From: Acidobacteriota bacterium
GTDB lineage: Bacteria; Acidobacteriota; Thermoanaerobaculia; UBA5066
Direction of reading: 5' to 3'
Assembly (NCBI GenBank): GCA_016716715.1
Contig: JADJVE010000012.1
Span: 1 to 64,000 of the forward strand
DNA: 64,000 bases
How positions within the stretch are numbered: the stretch's first letter is position 1; each line of letters starts with the position of its first letter. The notes under the pieces are model-generated. The model saw nothing but the letters and a program-made list of their open reading frames with translations. It ran no database searches and was not told the origin of the DNA. The position numbers were made by a program, and so were the translations under genes. This document shows positions 1 to 9,608 of the stretch, in pieces.

Positions 1-1221
1 TACCCGAACGTCGCTCCCTTCAACAATGAAGTCCATCAGTGGACCTACGACGCCATCGGGAACCGCCTCACGAACCAGATCGACGCCACGATCCAGACTT
101 ACACGTACGAGAAGATCGGAGCGAATCCCAAGAACGCGCAGAAGCTGATGAACGACGGAACGAACGCGTACGCGTACGACTTCAATGGCAGCCAGGTATC
201 ACGAACTGGCTTCGGCTTCGGAAGCGACGCGGACAACCGGCTTGCGGCGATCACGGGGAATGAGACGGCCAGCTACACGTATGACTACCAGGGGAGAAGG
301 ACCAGTAAGACGGTCGCGGGCGTGACGACGAAGTACCTGTATGACGGATTGAACCTCGTCTCGGAGACGACGGCTGGCGCGACGACCAGATATGCGTTTG
401 GGCCGTCAATCGATGAGCCGCTGGCTCTCTATGCTTCAGGGGCCGTCAGCTACCTTAATGCGGACGGGCTCGGGAGCATCGTGGCGACGAACAGCGCCAC
501 CGGGACCGTTAGCCACGGTTCCGTGTTCGATGCGTGGGGGGTCGCGAAGAGCGAGACAGGGACGAGAATCCACCCCTTCACGTACACGGGGAGAGAGACG
601 GGAGAGGCCGGACTGCTGTTCCATCGAGCTCGGTGGTCTCAGCCGGCGACGGGCGCCTTTACTCAGGTCGATCCTCTCAGCCAAATAACGCCGAGCCCTG
701 AGCTCTATAGGTACGCGAGGTCCGCACCGACGCAGTTCGTCGATCCCACCGGGCTTCAGGCAGCGGCCGCCATGGACCCTAACGGCTGCGAGGACAAATG
801 CAAAGAGATTCGCGACCAGATCATCGCGGTGACGACTGAGCTAGCGAAGCGAACCGCCGAACAGTGGGCGAACAAAGGCCGGCTGCCTTGGACACGCCCC
901 GGCACCGGCGGACCTGGAAAGAACACGATCTACGGACATGCAGAGCAGTTCGTTAACAAGCAACGCAACTTGAGAAACCTCATTGACGACTGGAAGTCCA
1001 ATCACTGTGGGGATGGGCTTCCGGCCGACGCATGGAGTTGGGCTCAGGCTGCGGCGCCGGAACCCGATCCGGAGACAGTCAAGAACTACCCGGATCGCCC
1101 CGATCGCCCGTGGCCAACGCTCTCTCCAGCGGAGAGGAAGGCGCTTGAGCAGGCGATTGAGGTCGGAATCTCCGGCACGATTCTCTATTGGATTTTCCGA
1201 CTCGCGCCGGCGGCGCTATGA
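1..1221 (+). CDS. RHS/YD-repeat protein, 3' end, with variable C-terminal tail
   Basis: The frame is already open at base 1, so this is the C-terminal 406 residues of a larger gene. YD-type repeats are visible (YDAIGNRLT, YDYQGRRTSKTV, YDGLNLVSE), followed by an RHS core that closes with DPTGLQ at residues 248-253. In this family the repeats form a shell that encloses and delivers a C-terminal toxin; that part is family knowledge. The last 153 residues are unlike the repeats, contain paired cysteines, a GHAEQFVNKQRNL segment and a hydrophobic stretch near the very end (GISGTILYWIFRL). I do not recognise the tail as a named toxin. A gene starts 8 bases after the stop, the usual place for an immunity gene. 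Confidence 0.85.
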   Translation, partial: YPNVAPFNNEVHQWTYDAIGNRLTNQIDATIQTYTYEKIGANPKNAQKLMNDGTNAYAYDFNGSQVSRTGFGFGSDADNRLAAITGNETASYTYDYQGRRTSKTVAGVTTKYLYDGLNLVSETTAGATTRYAFGPSIDEPLALYASGAVSYLNADGLGSIVATNSATGTVSHGSVFDAWGVAKSETGTRIHPFTYTGRETGEAGLLFHRARWSQPATGAFTQVDPLSQITPSPELYRYARSAPTQFVDPTGLQAAAAMDPNGCEDKCKEIRDQIIAVTTELAKRTAEQWANKGRLPWTRPGTGGPGKNTIYGHAEQFVNKQRNLRNLIDDWKSNHCGDGLPADAWSWAQAAAPEPDPETVKNYPDRPDRPWPTLSPAERKALEQAIEVGISGTILYWIFRLAPAAL

Positions 1222-1229
1222 GGCGCTAG

Positions 1230-2318
1230 ATGACCGACGATCTTCGGTGGCGAGAGGCTTGGTACTTTCTCAGTCTAGATCGCGTTCGACCGTTCGCCGC
1301 CGACCTCTGGCTTCAGGATAGCGAGGGTAAGGATCTCGCACAGCTTGCGCGAGCCGCAGTTGAACGAGAGCTTAAGAGCGGCGATTCGGCCCTGGACGTG
1401 AGCCGACTCAATTACTCGCTTCTTGCCGGAGTAGCTCAGGACGCTGGTGACCTTGTGGCAGCCCGCCTAGCCGCATGGGTGCAATCGGTATTCGTTCGCG
1501 GGCCAGCGGACCGTCAAGACGAGAGCCAGTGGTCACTGGTGATCAATGACGTCCCGCCGTGGTTCGTCCCGACGATAGTTACTCCGCCTTGGCTACTGCC
1601 GCTGATGGATTCGGTTCGCCAGGGAAAGAACGCGGTGAGAGAGAGCGTCAGACAGAACTTGAAGAGTGTGGGCGAGACGCCGCCATCCGGGGGGGACCAG
1701 GAGGTATCAGATGCCTTCGGGTACGAAATCGAAGGGACCGATTCCACGGTGGCACTGATCACTGGACTGAACGCCTTCTCGGACAACTGGGAAGACTTCT
1801 GTGGACGGCTCGGCCTGCAAGAACTTGAGGAGGTCGCGCATTGGGGTCGACACGTCGTCGAAACGAAGAACCTGCCGTTTGAACTCGTTTCGGCGCGTGG
1901 CGCTGGGAACATCTTACCTTTCTCCAGCGCGCCCTACGTGTTTAGCAAGGGAGGCAGGCGTAACTACGGCCTGCCCGATGCTCCGATCTCTGAGACGGAC
2001 GTCGCCCCCAGATGGAGAAATAGAGACTGCGCCCGGCTCGCGCGGGCGGCCGAGCGCCCGGCACGATCGCTTCGCACGCCGGAGTTCACCGGCGCGGGGG
2101 CGTGGTCCTCTTCGGACCGCGAGGAAACGAAGCTGAGTCAGGATCTTTTCTCGGCCTCCAGCGCAGCGCGCCGCTTCGCGCGAGGGTGTGCCGACCGGGC
2201 GCGTGGAATTTCGCACGCGCGCAGGTCGACTAGGGTCGGGTCTGTGCTATGTGGTATGGCCAGGAGCCCGACACGGCATTTCCCAAGGAGATCGGGCGAC
2301 GCGACGCACACGACGTAG
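1230..2318 (+). CDS. Unrecognised protein directly behind the RHS gene; candidate immunity protein
   Basis: An ATG 8 bases after the RHS stop opens a 362-codon frame. The first about 250 residues look like ordinary soluble protein, with acidic and aromatic segments such as DNWEDFCGRLGLQELEEVAHW. The last about 110 residues are very rich in Arg and Ser and read like out-of-frame GC-rich DNA, so the true product may end earlier after a frame break near 1990-2040. I do not recognise the family. The immunity role is inferred only from position: RHS toxins are normally followed at once by their antidote. Confidence 0.5.
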   Translation: MTDDLRWREAWYFLSLDRVRPFAADLWLQDSEGKDLAQLARAAVERELKSGDSALDVSRLNYSLLAGVAQDAGDLVAARLAAWVQSVFVRGPADRQDESQWSLVINDVPPWFVPTIVTPPWLLPLMDSVRQGKNAVRESVRQNLKSVGETPPSGGDQEVSDAFGYEIEGTDSTVALITGLNAFSDNWEDFCGRLGLQELEEVAHWGRHVVETKNLPFELVSARGAGNILPFSSAPYVFSKGGRRNYGLPDAPISETDVAPRWRNRDCARLARAAERPARSLRTPEFTGAGAWSSSDREETKLSQDLFSASSAARRFARGCADRARGISHARRSTRVGSVLCGMARSPTRHFPRRSGDATHTT

Positions 2319-2376
2319 GGTGAAAGGTCGTGATATGGGAACACCTGCATGCGAGCCCTCTGGGCGGTAAAGACAG

Positions 2377-5300
2377 ATGCAGAGACACGAACTCCAGGTG
2401 ACCGCGGTAGACCTCGATCGCTGGGCGAGCTCGCTTCCTGCCCGCGGTGAGCTCCCACGCCTGATTCGCCGACTAGTCGTCGCGACGACGAAACCTCTGC
2501 ACGTTGATTTTCCCGGAGGGGAACTCATCGGCTCGCCCGGCTGGGACGGGGAACTCCTCGTAGCGCCGGGGGCCGGAACATCGCGTGTGCCGGAGGGGCC
2601 TCCCGCTGGGAGCTCAGTACCGAAAGCGAGGTTACTTCGAAGGCGACGGAGGACTACAAAAAGCGGTTGGCTGGCACGGATGCCGCGACCAGATCGAACA
2701 CGACCTACGTTGCCGTCACGGCGCATACGTGGAAGGGGAAGCGGGCCTGGGCGGCGAGTCGTCAGAAGAGAGGGGATTGGAAAGACGTACGGGCTTTCGA
2801 CGCGGGAGACATTGAGGCGTGGATTGATACAGCCCCCGTTGAGGCTCTCCGCATCGGACTATTACTCGGGAAGAGTGTGGTGGGGGTCCAGCCACTCGAC
2901 GAGTGGTGGCAAGGCTGGTGTCATGACACGAGCCCTGCCTTGTCCGGAGACGTAGTTCTTGCGGGCCGCGGGGAAGACGCCCGCGTAATTGGCGAGTGGC
3001 TCGTGTTCTGGCTCGCACGGGGCGCGGAGGTCTTCAGGCACTTCGGCGCGAGCTCGGCCACAGACCTGATTCACATTTGCCGGCCTGGGTTGGAACGGCT
3101 ATCGGTCGACACCTCGTCCCTTCGCTCCTTTTGGGCCACTGGGACGCGACGAACGAGGTCGACAGAGGAATGGCAGCGGCGCTCGCGGGTATCCCCTACG
3201 ATGAGCTCGAGGCGTCCCTGATCGAGGCGACGAACCTTGACGACCCGCCGCTTCGACGAACGGGGTCCTTCTGGTACTTCGCAGCGCGGCGCGACACCTG
3301 GCGTTTGCTCAAGCGCCGGTTCACCCCCTCGGAACTCAAGCGCTTCGAGGACGTCGTCATCAAGCATCTTCCCGACCCGAACCACGTTGGGACCTTCCCC
3401 CCGACGAGCGCTGGAAGGCCTCGCTGTCAGCGCCGAAAACGCACATGTCGGCGCAGGCGCGGCAAGGCCTGGTTGAGGCTCTCGCGTTTCTCAGCCTCGA
3501 CGAACGTCCGCCGGATCATCGCGATGTCGCACTGAACGTCGTTCACGGTCTTCTCGCAGCCTGTAGGGCGAACTGGAAAGTCTGGGCGACGCTGGGCGCT
3601 GGCATCGCAGACCTTGCCGAACTGGCGCCCGAGGAGTTTCTCGCGACGGTTGAGTCGAGTCTGGGCGATAAAGTGCCGGAGATACTGAAGCTCTTCGGAG
3701 GCGATCGAGGCGACCCAGACCCTTTTCCTAGTCCGGTGCTGCACACGAATCTGCTCTGGTCGCTGGAGCGGCTAGCGTGGAGCCCGCGGTACCTCACTCG
3801 TGTCGCGAAGATACTGGGCTCGCTCGCTCGACAGGACCCCGGCGGAAGATATCGGAACAGGCCGGCGGCCAGTCTCTATGGGATCTTCTGCCCCTGGCTG
3901 CCACAAACGGCAGCGGAGCTCAGAGAGCGCCTCGGGGCTCTTTCTGCGCTTCAATCGGCGGAGCCGGAGAGCGCCTTTGATCTCCTGTTGGCGATGATGC
4001 CGAATCGAGCCGGTGGCGAGATGCTCATGCCCGCGGGAAACCCGCGCTGGAACAGCTGGAAGCCGGCGGAGCGTCAGGTACCTCGGGCCGAGTACGACAA
4101 TGCGATCTCCGACGCAGCCCTACGTCTCCTGGATCTGGCAGGCGCCGAACCCCAGCGGTGGGTCAGGATCGCGAAAGATCTCGACCGGCTCCCCATTCGC
4201 GCCCGTGAGCAGGCGCTGGCCGCCATTCGAAAGGACGTTCCTCGCCTTTCGGCTGAAACGCGCAGCGATGTCTGGAACGCGATACGAGGTCTCGTGAACT
4301 CGCACCGAGAATTTGCGAGAGCGAAGTGGGCGCTCTCTCCGGAGGAAGTGAGCGCCATAGAAGAGCTTCTGCCCGTCTTGGAGCCGGGTGACCTCGTGGT
4401 CCGCCACGCGTGGCTCTTCGGCCACCACCCGAATCTTGGCGAGGAGCGCGAATGGGATGCCGAACAGGCCGAGATCGAGAGGCGGCGTCGGGAGGCGGTC
4501 AAGTCTCTCCTCGAGACCCGAGGCGTGGAGGGTGTCCGCGCTCTTGCAGAGGCAGTGGAGGTCCCAGGTTTCGTCGGGCGCGCGCTCGGACACCTCCCTT
4601 TGACATCCGCGGTTGAAGACGAAGTACTGAGGGAAAAGGCGAGTTCAGCGACCTCCGACGAAGTGTTTGTTCGAGGATTCATAGGCGGACGCCTCGAGAG
4701 CGCAGGCCCGGGATGGCGAGACGCTGTGCTCGCGCGGCACCGGGAGTCGTGGACGGCGAGTCGCACCGCGAGCGTCTACCTCATGGAGTCAGCCGGCGCC
4801 GACACCTGGAATCGCTTGACCGAGAGACGCCGGAAACCCGGAGGGCCTACTGGGCTCGCTTCTGGCCTCTTGGAATGGGTCATGAGGTCGCCGTTGGGCG
4901 GCCGGCCCGACAGTTGCTCCAACATGATCAGCCTGTTCGAGCAGTCGCGCTCCTTGGCCTCTACGCCGACGCGATTGGCGACGACCAGCTAGACCTGGCA
5001 GTCGAAGCGCTCAGCCGAGCCATCAAGGAGGATCCTGCTGCGTTGGCGCCGATCGCACACGATGTCCGGCGACTCCTGGGGCGCTTCGCGAAGGTCGACC
5101 CTGTTCGCAGCCGACTCTGGGAGTTTGAATGGACACTCCTTCCCTTTGTTTTGGATATGCATGAGCATCCGCTGGCGCTCCACGAGCGGATGGCTACCGA
5201 ACCGCAGTTCTTCGTGGATCTGTGCACTCTCGCGTTCCGTTCGGAAGATGAACCCGCGCCTTCTCTCGACGAAAACGAAAAGAACCGGGCCATGAGTGCC

Positions 5301-5758
5301 TATCGCCTATTGAAATCCTGGCATGGGCCTCCAGGCGCCAAACGTCTGAGCGAGTTGGCCTTTGCGCCGCTGCATACCTGCGGGTGGCCGCGGCGCGAAC
5401 CGCCCTTCAGGCGAGTGGCCGTGGTGTCATTGGTGATCTCACCATCGGGGATGCAATCGGTTTACCGAGCGGGGAGAACGGGGAATGGCCCCATTCCGCG
5501 GTTTCGCAGCTTGTCGAGGAGCTGTCGAGCGCGGATATCGAAAGGGGCATCGAGTTGAGTGTGTTCAACGCCCGCGGTGTCTATAGCCCATCCGGTGGCC
5601 GCGCTGAGCGCGAGCTCGCGGAAAAGTACCGACTACGGGGGGAGAACCTCAGAACGTCTTCCCCCCGAACGGCGGCTCTCTTGAATCGCCTCGCTGCAAC
5701 ATATGAGCGTCTGGCTGACCGCGAAGAGGCTGAGCATCTACACGGCGAGGACACGTAG
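2377..5758 (+). pseudogene. Broken large multidomain (defence-type) gene
   Basis: One protein can be followed through five frame changes, near 2605, 2995, 3400, 4820 and 5375. The N-terminal part holds a GSPGWDGEL stretch, then WELSTE and DYKKR, then a W-rich segment (HTWKGKRAWAASRQ, VRAFDAGDIEAWID). This resembles a nuclease-like N-terminus of large proteins of about 1,200 residues that I associate with defence islands. The middle and end (DDPPLRRTGSFWYFAA, ADREEAEHL) match the helical C-terminal part of such proteins as I remember them. About 300 codons that should lie near 2995 seem to be missing. The break at 3400 falls in a run of six C. The family assignment is from memory of conserved patterns and is not certain. 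The gene ends at TAG 5756-5758, just before a transposon. Confidence 0.6.
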
Positions 5759-5898
5759 CCCGCCATAGGCTGTAGGGGCGCAATGGGATTTGCGGCGCGC
5801 TCTGGCGCGCACGGACCAGCGGTTTCGTGGCCGTCGGATGCGGCGAGCGCACACCTCTTCACGATTCAGCGTCGCTTTGCCGAACGTCTTGTCGCCCT

Positions 5899-6618
5899 TC
5901 AGGCCGCGTTTCGAACCAACACCGGCAGAAGCCGCTCCGCGTCGAGATACTCGATGCGAAACGGGGAGTCCATCGGGCCTTCGCCCGGCCTGCCGCGAGG
6001 AGGCGGGATTGCCGAGAGATGCGCGGGCGTCCGTCCGAAGTAGATCTCGGCCGGCGTCGCCCCGTTCAGCCCTTGATGCGGGCGGAAGTGCGCATAGTGA
6101 ACGAGGCCGGTCTCGACCTTCGCCGCGAGGTCTTCTGCGGCGAGCGGCCGAAGAAGGCGCAGGCCGAGTGTGTCTTTCAACGTCCTCCACAGCCTCTCGA
6201 TCAGTGCGATTGAGCCCTTCCTTCCAATCGCTCCATACCTCGGCCTCGCGCCGAGGCTCCGCAGCATTCGGCGAAAGACCTGGCCGATGAAGCACGGCCC
6301 TCTATCCGACACGAAGTGCGCCGGCCGCCCGTGCCGCTTCGTGGCCCTCGAGACGAACCGGCTGATCTCGACGGACGACGGCTCCTTGGAAAAAACCAAT
6401 GCCGAGAGCGGCATCCGCGAGAAGACGTCAAACACGACCCCGATCTTGAACGTCACGATCCCGAACAGCCCCCTCACGTCCGTCAGATCCGCCATCCAGA
6501 CGTGATTGGGGCGGCGGGCCCGCACGGTTTGCGCCGCCCGCGTGAGCGCGTCGGGGAGCCGGGGCGACGGCCGCCTTCCCGGCGAATCCGCCCAACTGTT
6601 CTCGACGACAACCTCCAA
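5899..6618 (-). CDS. Transposase, DDE integrase core part
   Basis: This frame carries the catalytic core of an rve-family transposase. The acidic triad is visible: D in VWMADLTDV, D in FVSDRGPCF, and E in ALIERLWRTLK. The HYAHFRPHQGLNGATPAEIY segment is the usual C-terminal signature of these enzymes. The first about 30 residues overlap the upstream frame and are probably not translated from an independent start; the protein is more likely made by fusion with the preceding frame. I place it loosely near IS481/IS3-like elements and cannot name the family firmly. Confidence 0.75.
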   Translation of the reverse strand: MEVVVENSWADSPGRRPSPRLPDALTRAAQTVRARRPNHVWMADLTDVRGLFGIVTFKIGVVFDVFSRMPLSALVFSKEPSSVEISRFVSRATKRHGRPAHFVSDRGPCFIGQVFRRMLRSLGARPRYGAIGRKGSIALIERLWRTLKDTLGLRLLRPLAAEDLAAKVETGLVHYAHFRPHQGLNGATPAEIYFGRTPAHLSAIPPPRGRPGEGPMDSPFRIEYLDAERLLPVLVRNAA

Positions 6619-7163
6619 CCCGCGCGCGCCAGCGTCCGTGCGATCAGGTCATTTCCTCCGAAGCCGGCCAGCTCCATCGTTTTGACTACGGCTCTCACCA
6701 CGTCGGCGAAGCGCCGGACGGGCGGCTGCGTCGCAACGAGGGGACGCGCAGCCTGGTCGTCATCGCTGGTCGCCTCGATCTCCCACCGGGCAATGGTCTC
6801 GACCGACACGCGAAACATCTCCGCGGTCTCACGCTGCGAAAGCCCGAGAAAGCTCCTGATGCGGAGAATCCTGAACCGCTGCTCGGGCTCGTAATGCGGG
6901 CGATTGCGGTCCGGCACCTTGTCCCAGCGCTCGCCGAGGATCCCCATTGCTTCGCGCATCATCCTGAGAAGAAGGGCGTTCTCCTCGGCTTTCTCGAACA
7001 TCTTCGCTGCCGTCGCACCTGAGTCGCGCAGCTTTCCGAGCGCCGAGCCGAGAGCGAGGCCGAGAAGGTGCGTGGCGTGAAGGAGGGCGGGAAGGGCAGC
7101 CGGTTCGAGCAAACGGCCGGGAACGGCGTGGCGAGGACTGCGCGGCGACCGGGAAGAGCGCAT
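6483..7163 (-). CDS. Transposase, N-terminal helix-turn-helix part
   Basis: A 226-codon frame. Residues near 90-125 (YEPEQRFRILRIRSFLGLSQ, then RETAEMFRVSVETIARWE) are a clear helix-turn-helix, followed by a second helical DNA-binding segment ending in SRTVGRIRRE. The final 25 residues or so are out of frame: the true continuation (RRPSPRLPDA) lies in the -1 frame of the downstream part. The junction is near 6570, where CGCCCC could allow a slip, but there is no classical A-rich slippery site. Programmed frameshifting or a base error are both possible. The real start may be internal, because the first about 50 residues look non-conserved. Confidence 0.65.
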   Translation of the reverse strand: MRSSRSPRSPRHAVPGRLLEPAALPALLHATHLLGLALGSALGKLRDSGATAAKMFEKAEENALLLRMMREAMGILGERWDKVPDRNRPHYEPEQRFRILRIRSFLGLSQRETAEMFRVSVETIARWEIEATSDDDQAARPLVATQPPVRRFADVVRAVVKTMELAGFGGNDLIARTLARAGWRLSSRTVGRIRREGGRRPGSPTRSRGRRKPCGPAAPITSGWRI

Positions 7164-7219
7164 AAGAGGCTCCTGACCGGCCAGAATGTTCGCCTACCTT
7201 CGCGCTCTCGGGCCCTTCG

Positions 7220-8086
7220 TTACAGTGCCACCAGCGGGCCGTACGTCTCTGGCCGCCTGTCCCGGAAGAACTGCCAGGTGCGCCGGACCTCCTCGATCAT
7301 GTCGAGGTCGCAGGTCGCGACGAGGAGCTCGTCCTTGTCCTCGCTCGCGGTCGCGAGGAAGTTGCCGCGCGGGTCGACGACGTACGACGACCCGTAGAAG
7401 CGCCCGATGTTCCACGGGGCTTCCGTGCCGACGCGGTTGCTCGCCGCCACGAAGTAGCCGTTCGCGACCGCGTGCGCGGGCTGCTCGAGCTTCCAGAGGT
7501 ACTGCGAGAGGCCCGCGACGGTCGCGGACGGGTTGAAGACGATCTCGGCGCCGTTCAGCCCGAGCGCGCGCGCGCCCTCGGGGAAGTGGCGGTCGTAGCA
7601 GATGTACACGCCGACCTTGGCGTAGCGCGTCTGGAAGACGGGGTAGCCCACGTTGCCCGGCTTGAAGAAGTACTTCTCCCAGAAGCCCGACGTGTGCGGG
7701 ATGTGGTTCTTGCGGTACTTGCCGAGGTACGTTCCGTCCGAGTCGTACACGGCGGCGGTGTTGTAGTAGACGCCGGCGTCCTCGCGCTCGTAGACGGGCA
7801 CGACGACGGCCATGCGGTACTTCTTCGCGATCTTCGCGATGGCCTCGGTCGTCGGCCCGGGCACGGGCTCGGCGGCGTCGTACCAGCGGGAGTCCTGCGA
7901 CGGGCAGAAGTACGGCCCGTTGAAGATCTCCTGCAGGCCGAGGATCTGGACGCCCTTGCTGCCGGCCTCGTGAATGAGCTTCACGTGCAGGTCCATCGCG
8001 GCCTTCTGCACCTTCGCGAGCGAGGCCTTCGGGTCCGAGACGGGGTTGTGCGTCTGGATCAGGCCGACCGTGACCTTGCGCGGCAT
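7220..8086 (-). CDS. Beta-ureidopropionase (N-carbamoyl-beta-alanine amidohydrolase), nitrilase superfamily
   Basis: The 288-residue protein hydrolyses N-carbamoyl-beta-alanine to beta-alanine, CO2 and ammonia if the assignment is right. The Glu-Lys-Cys triad is visible: E in LQEIFNGPYF, K in KYRKNHIPH, C in VYICYDRHFPE. The segments GNVGYPVFQT, GAEIVFNPSATV, SNRVGTE and FYGSSYVVDP closely follow eukaryotic-type beta-ureidopropionases, more so than N-carbamoylputrescine amidases, which remain the alternative. Its ATG shares one base with the stop of the upstream dehydrogenase (TAATG), so translation is probably coupled. Together the two genes suggest the last steps of the reductive uracil pathway. 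Confidence 0.82.
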   Translation of the reverse strand: MPRKVTVGLIQTHNPVSDPKASLAKVQKAAMDLHVKLIHEAGSKGVQILGLQEIFNGPYFCPSQDSRWYDAAEPVPGPTTEAIAKIAKKYRMAVVVPVYEREDAGVYYNTAAVYDSDGTYLGKYRKNHIPHTSGFWEKYFFKPGNVGYPVFQTRYAKVGVYICYDRHFPEGARALGLNGAEIVFNPSATVAGLSQYLWKLEQPAHAVANGYFVAASNRVGTEAPWNIGRFYGSSYVVDPRGNFLATASEDKDELLVATCDLDMIEEVRRTWQFFRDRRPETYGPLVAL

Positions 8087-9546
8087 TAGAACCACCTCTC
8101 GATGACGACCTTCTGGTCTGTGTAGAACGCGATGCCGTCGCGGCCGTGCGCCTTCACGTCGCCGAAGAAGCTCTCCTTCGACCCGCCGAACGGGAAGAAC
8201 GACATCGGCGCCGCGACGCCGACGTTCACGCCCACCATCGCCGGCGGCGCCTGCGACGCGAACGTCCGCGCGGACTTGCCGCTCCCCGTGAAGATCGACG
8301 TCGCGTTCGCCTGCGGGTGGTCGTGCAGGAGCGCGAGCGCCGAAGCGAGGTCCGGCACGTTCATGAGCGACAGCACGGGCCCGAAGATCTCCTCGCGCCC
8401 GATGGAGGACTTCGGCGAGACCTTGTCGAAGACGGACGCCCCGAGGAAGAACCCGTTCTGGCGGCCTTTCACGGTGACGCCGCGGCCGTCGAGGACGAGC
8501 TCGGCCCCCTCGGCGAGGCCCTTGTCGATGTAGGAGAGGACGCGCTGGCGCGCCGCCTCGCGGATGACCGGCCCCATCGTGACGCCCGGCTCGAGGCCGT
8601 CGCCGACCTTGATCGCCTTCGCGGCCGCGACGAGGCGCTCGCGCACGTCCGCGTGGTGGCTCGCGCCGCCCACCGTGACGACGATCGAGCCGGCGAGGCA
8701 CCGCTCGCCCGCGCAGCCGTAGCAGGACTCCGAGACGATGCCGATCGACTTGTCGAGGTTCGCGTCCGGCATCACGACGATGAAGTTCTTCGCGCCCCCG
8801 AGCGCCTGCACGCGCTTGCCGGCGTGCGACGCCGTCCGGTAGACGTGCCTCGCGACGGGCGTCGAGCCGACGAACGACACGCCCTTCACGTCCGGATGCT
8901 CGCAGAGCCCGTTCACGACGTCCGCTCCGCCGTTCACGAGGTTCACGACGCCGGGCGGGACGCACTCGGAGAGCAGCTCGTGCATGCGTTTCTGCGAAAG
9001 CGGGACGAGCTCGGACGGCTTCACGACGAACGTGTTGCCCGTCGCCACCGCGAACGGCAGGAACCAGAGCGGCACCATGGCGGGGAAGTTGAACGGCGCG
9101 ATCGCCGCGAAGACGCCCATCGGCTGGCGGTGGACGTCGCAGTCGAGCCCGCGGGAGATGTCCTCGAGGCCGTAGCCCATCATCATCGAGGGCATCCCGC
9201 ACGCGACCTCGACGGCCTCGATGCCGCGGCGGACGGACCCGCGCGACTCGTCCAGCGTCTTGCCGTGCTCGGTCGTGACGATGCGCGCGATCTCGTCGAA
9301 ATGCTCCTCGAGCCGGTTCTTGAACGCGAACATCGCGCGCGCGCGCTCCACGACGGGCGTCGCGCGCCAGGCGGGGAACGCCGCCTTCGCCGCGGCGACG
9401 GCCGCGTCCACGTCGGCGCGCGTCCCGAGCGGCGACTTCGCGATGACGGCGCCCGTGGCGGGGTTGTAGACGTCGCAGGACGACGTCGCGCGCGAGTCGA
9501 TCCACGCGCCTCCGACGAAGTCGGTGAGGAGGGGAGCGTTCGTCAT
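8086..9546 (-). CDS. mmsA: Methylmalonate/malonate-semialdehyde dehydrogenase (CoA-acylating)
   Basis: A 486-residue aldehyde dehydrogenase. The catalytic cysteine lies in GCAGERCLAGS. The segments PFNFPAMVPLWFLPFAVATG and NVGVAAPMSFFPFGG are typical of the CoA-dependent MmsA/IolA branch, which converts methylmalonate or malonate semialdehyde to propionyl- or acetyl-CoA. The start is ATG 9546 with GGAGGTG five bases upstream. The gene overlaps the beta-ureidopropionase by one base. That pairing suggests use on malonate semialdehyde from beta-alanine; valine or inositol breakdown is the alternative role. No beta-alanine aminotransferase or dihydropyrimidinase is in view. Confidence 0.9.
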   Translation of the reverse strand: MTNAPLLTDFVGGAWIDSRATSSCDVYNPATGAVIAKSPLGTRADVDAAVAAAKAAFPAWRATPVVERARAMFAFKNRLEEHFDEIARIVTTEHGKTLDESRGSVRRGIEAVEVACGMPSMMMGYGLEDISRGLDCDVHRQPMGVFAAIAPFNFPAMVPLWFLPFAVATGNTFVVKPSELVPLSQKRMHELLSECVPPGVVNLVNGGADVVNGLCEHPDVKGVSFVGSTPVARHVYRTASHAGKRVQALGGAKNFIVVMPDANLDKSIGIVSESCYGCAGERCLAGSIVVTVGGASHHADVRERLVAAAKAIKVGDGLEPGVTMGPVIREAARQRVLSYIDKGLAEGAELVLDGRGVTVKGRQNGFFLGASVFDKVSPKSSIGREEIFGPVLSLMNVPDLASALALLHDHPQANATSIFTGSGKSARTFASQAPPAMVGVNVGVAAPMSFFPFGGSKESFFGDVKAHGRDGIAFYTDQKVVIERWF

Positions 9547-9608
9547 CCGGCACCTCCGATGAAGCGGAGCGCCGATTCTAGACCGGGGAGAGCGAATCTC
9601 AGCTGCGG

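Larger units (their letters stand above)
5899..7163 (-). mobile_element. Insertion sequence with rve-type (DDE) transposase in two frames
   Basis: Two overlapping minus-strand frames together encode an N-terminal helix-turn-helix part and a C-terminal integrase core. The span given is the coding part only. I looked for terminal inverted repeats around 5750-5800 and 7170-7220 and found none I could support, so the true ends are unknown. The element lies between the broken gene at 2377-5758 and an intact catabolic operon, and probably marks the edge of an accessory segment. Confidence 0.75.

Noticed and set aside
5738..7220. Terminal inverted repeats and target duplication of the insertion sequence
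   Set aside because: No convincing match was found by eye between the two flanks.
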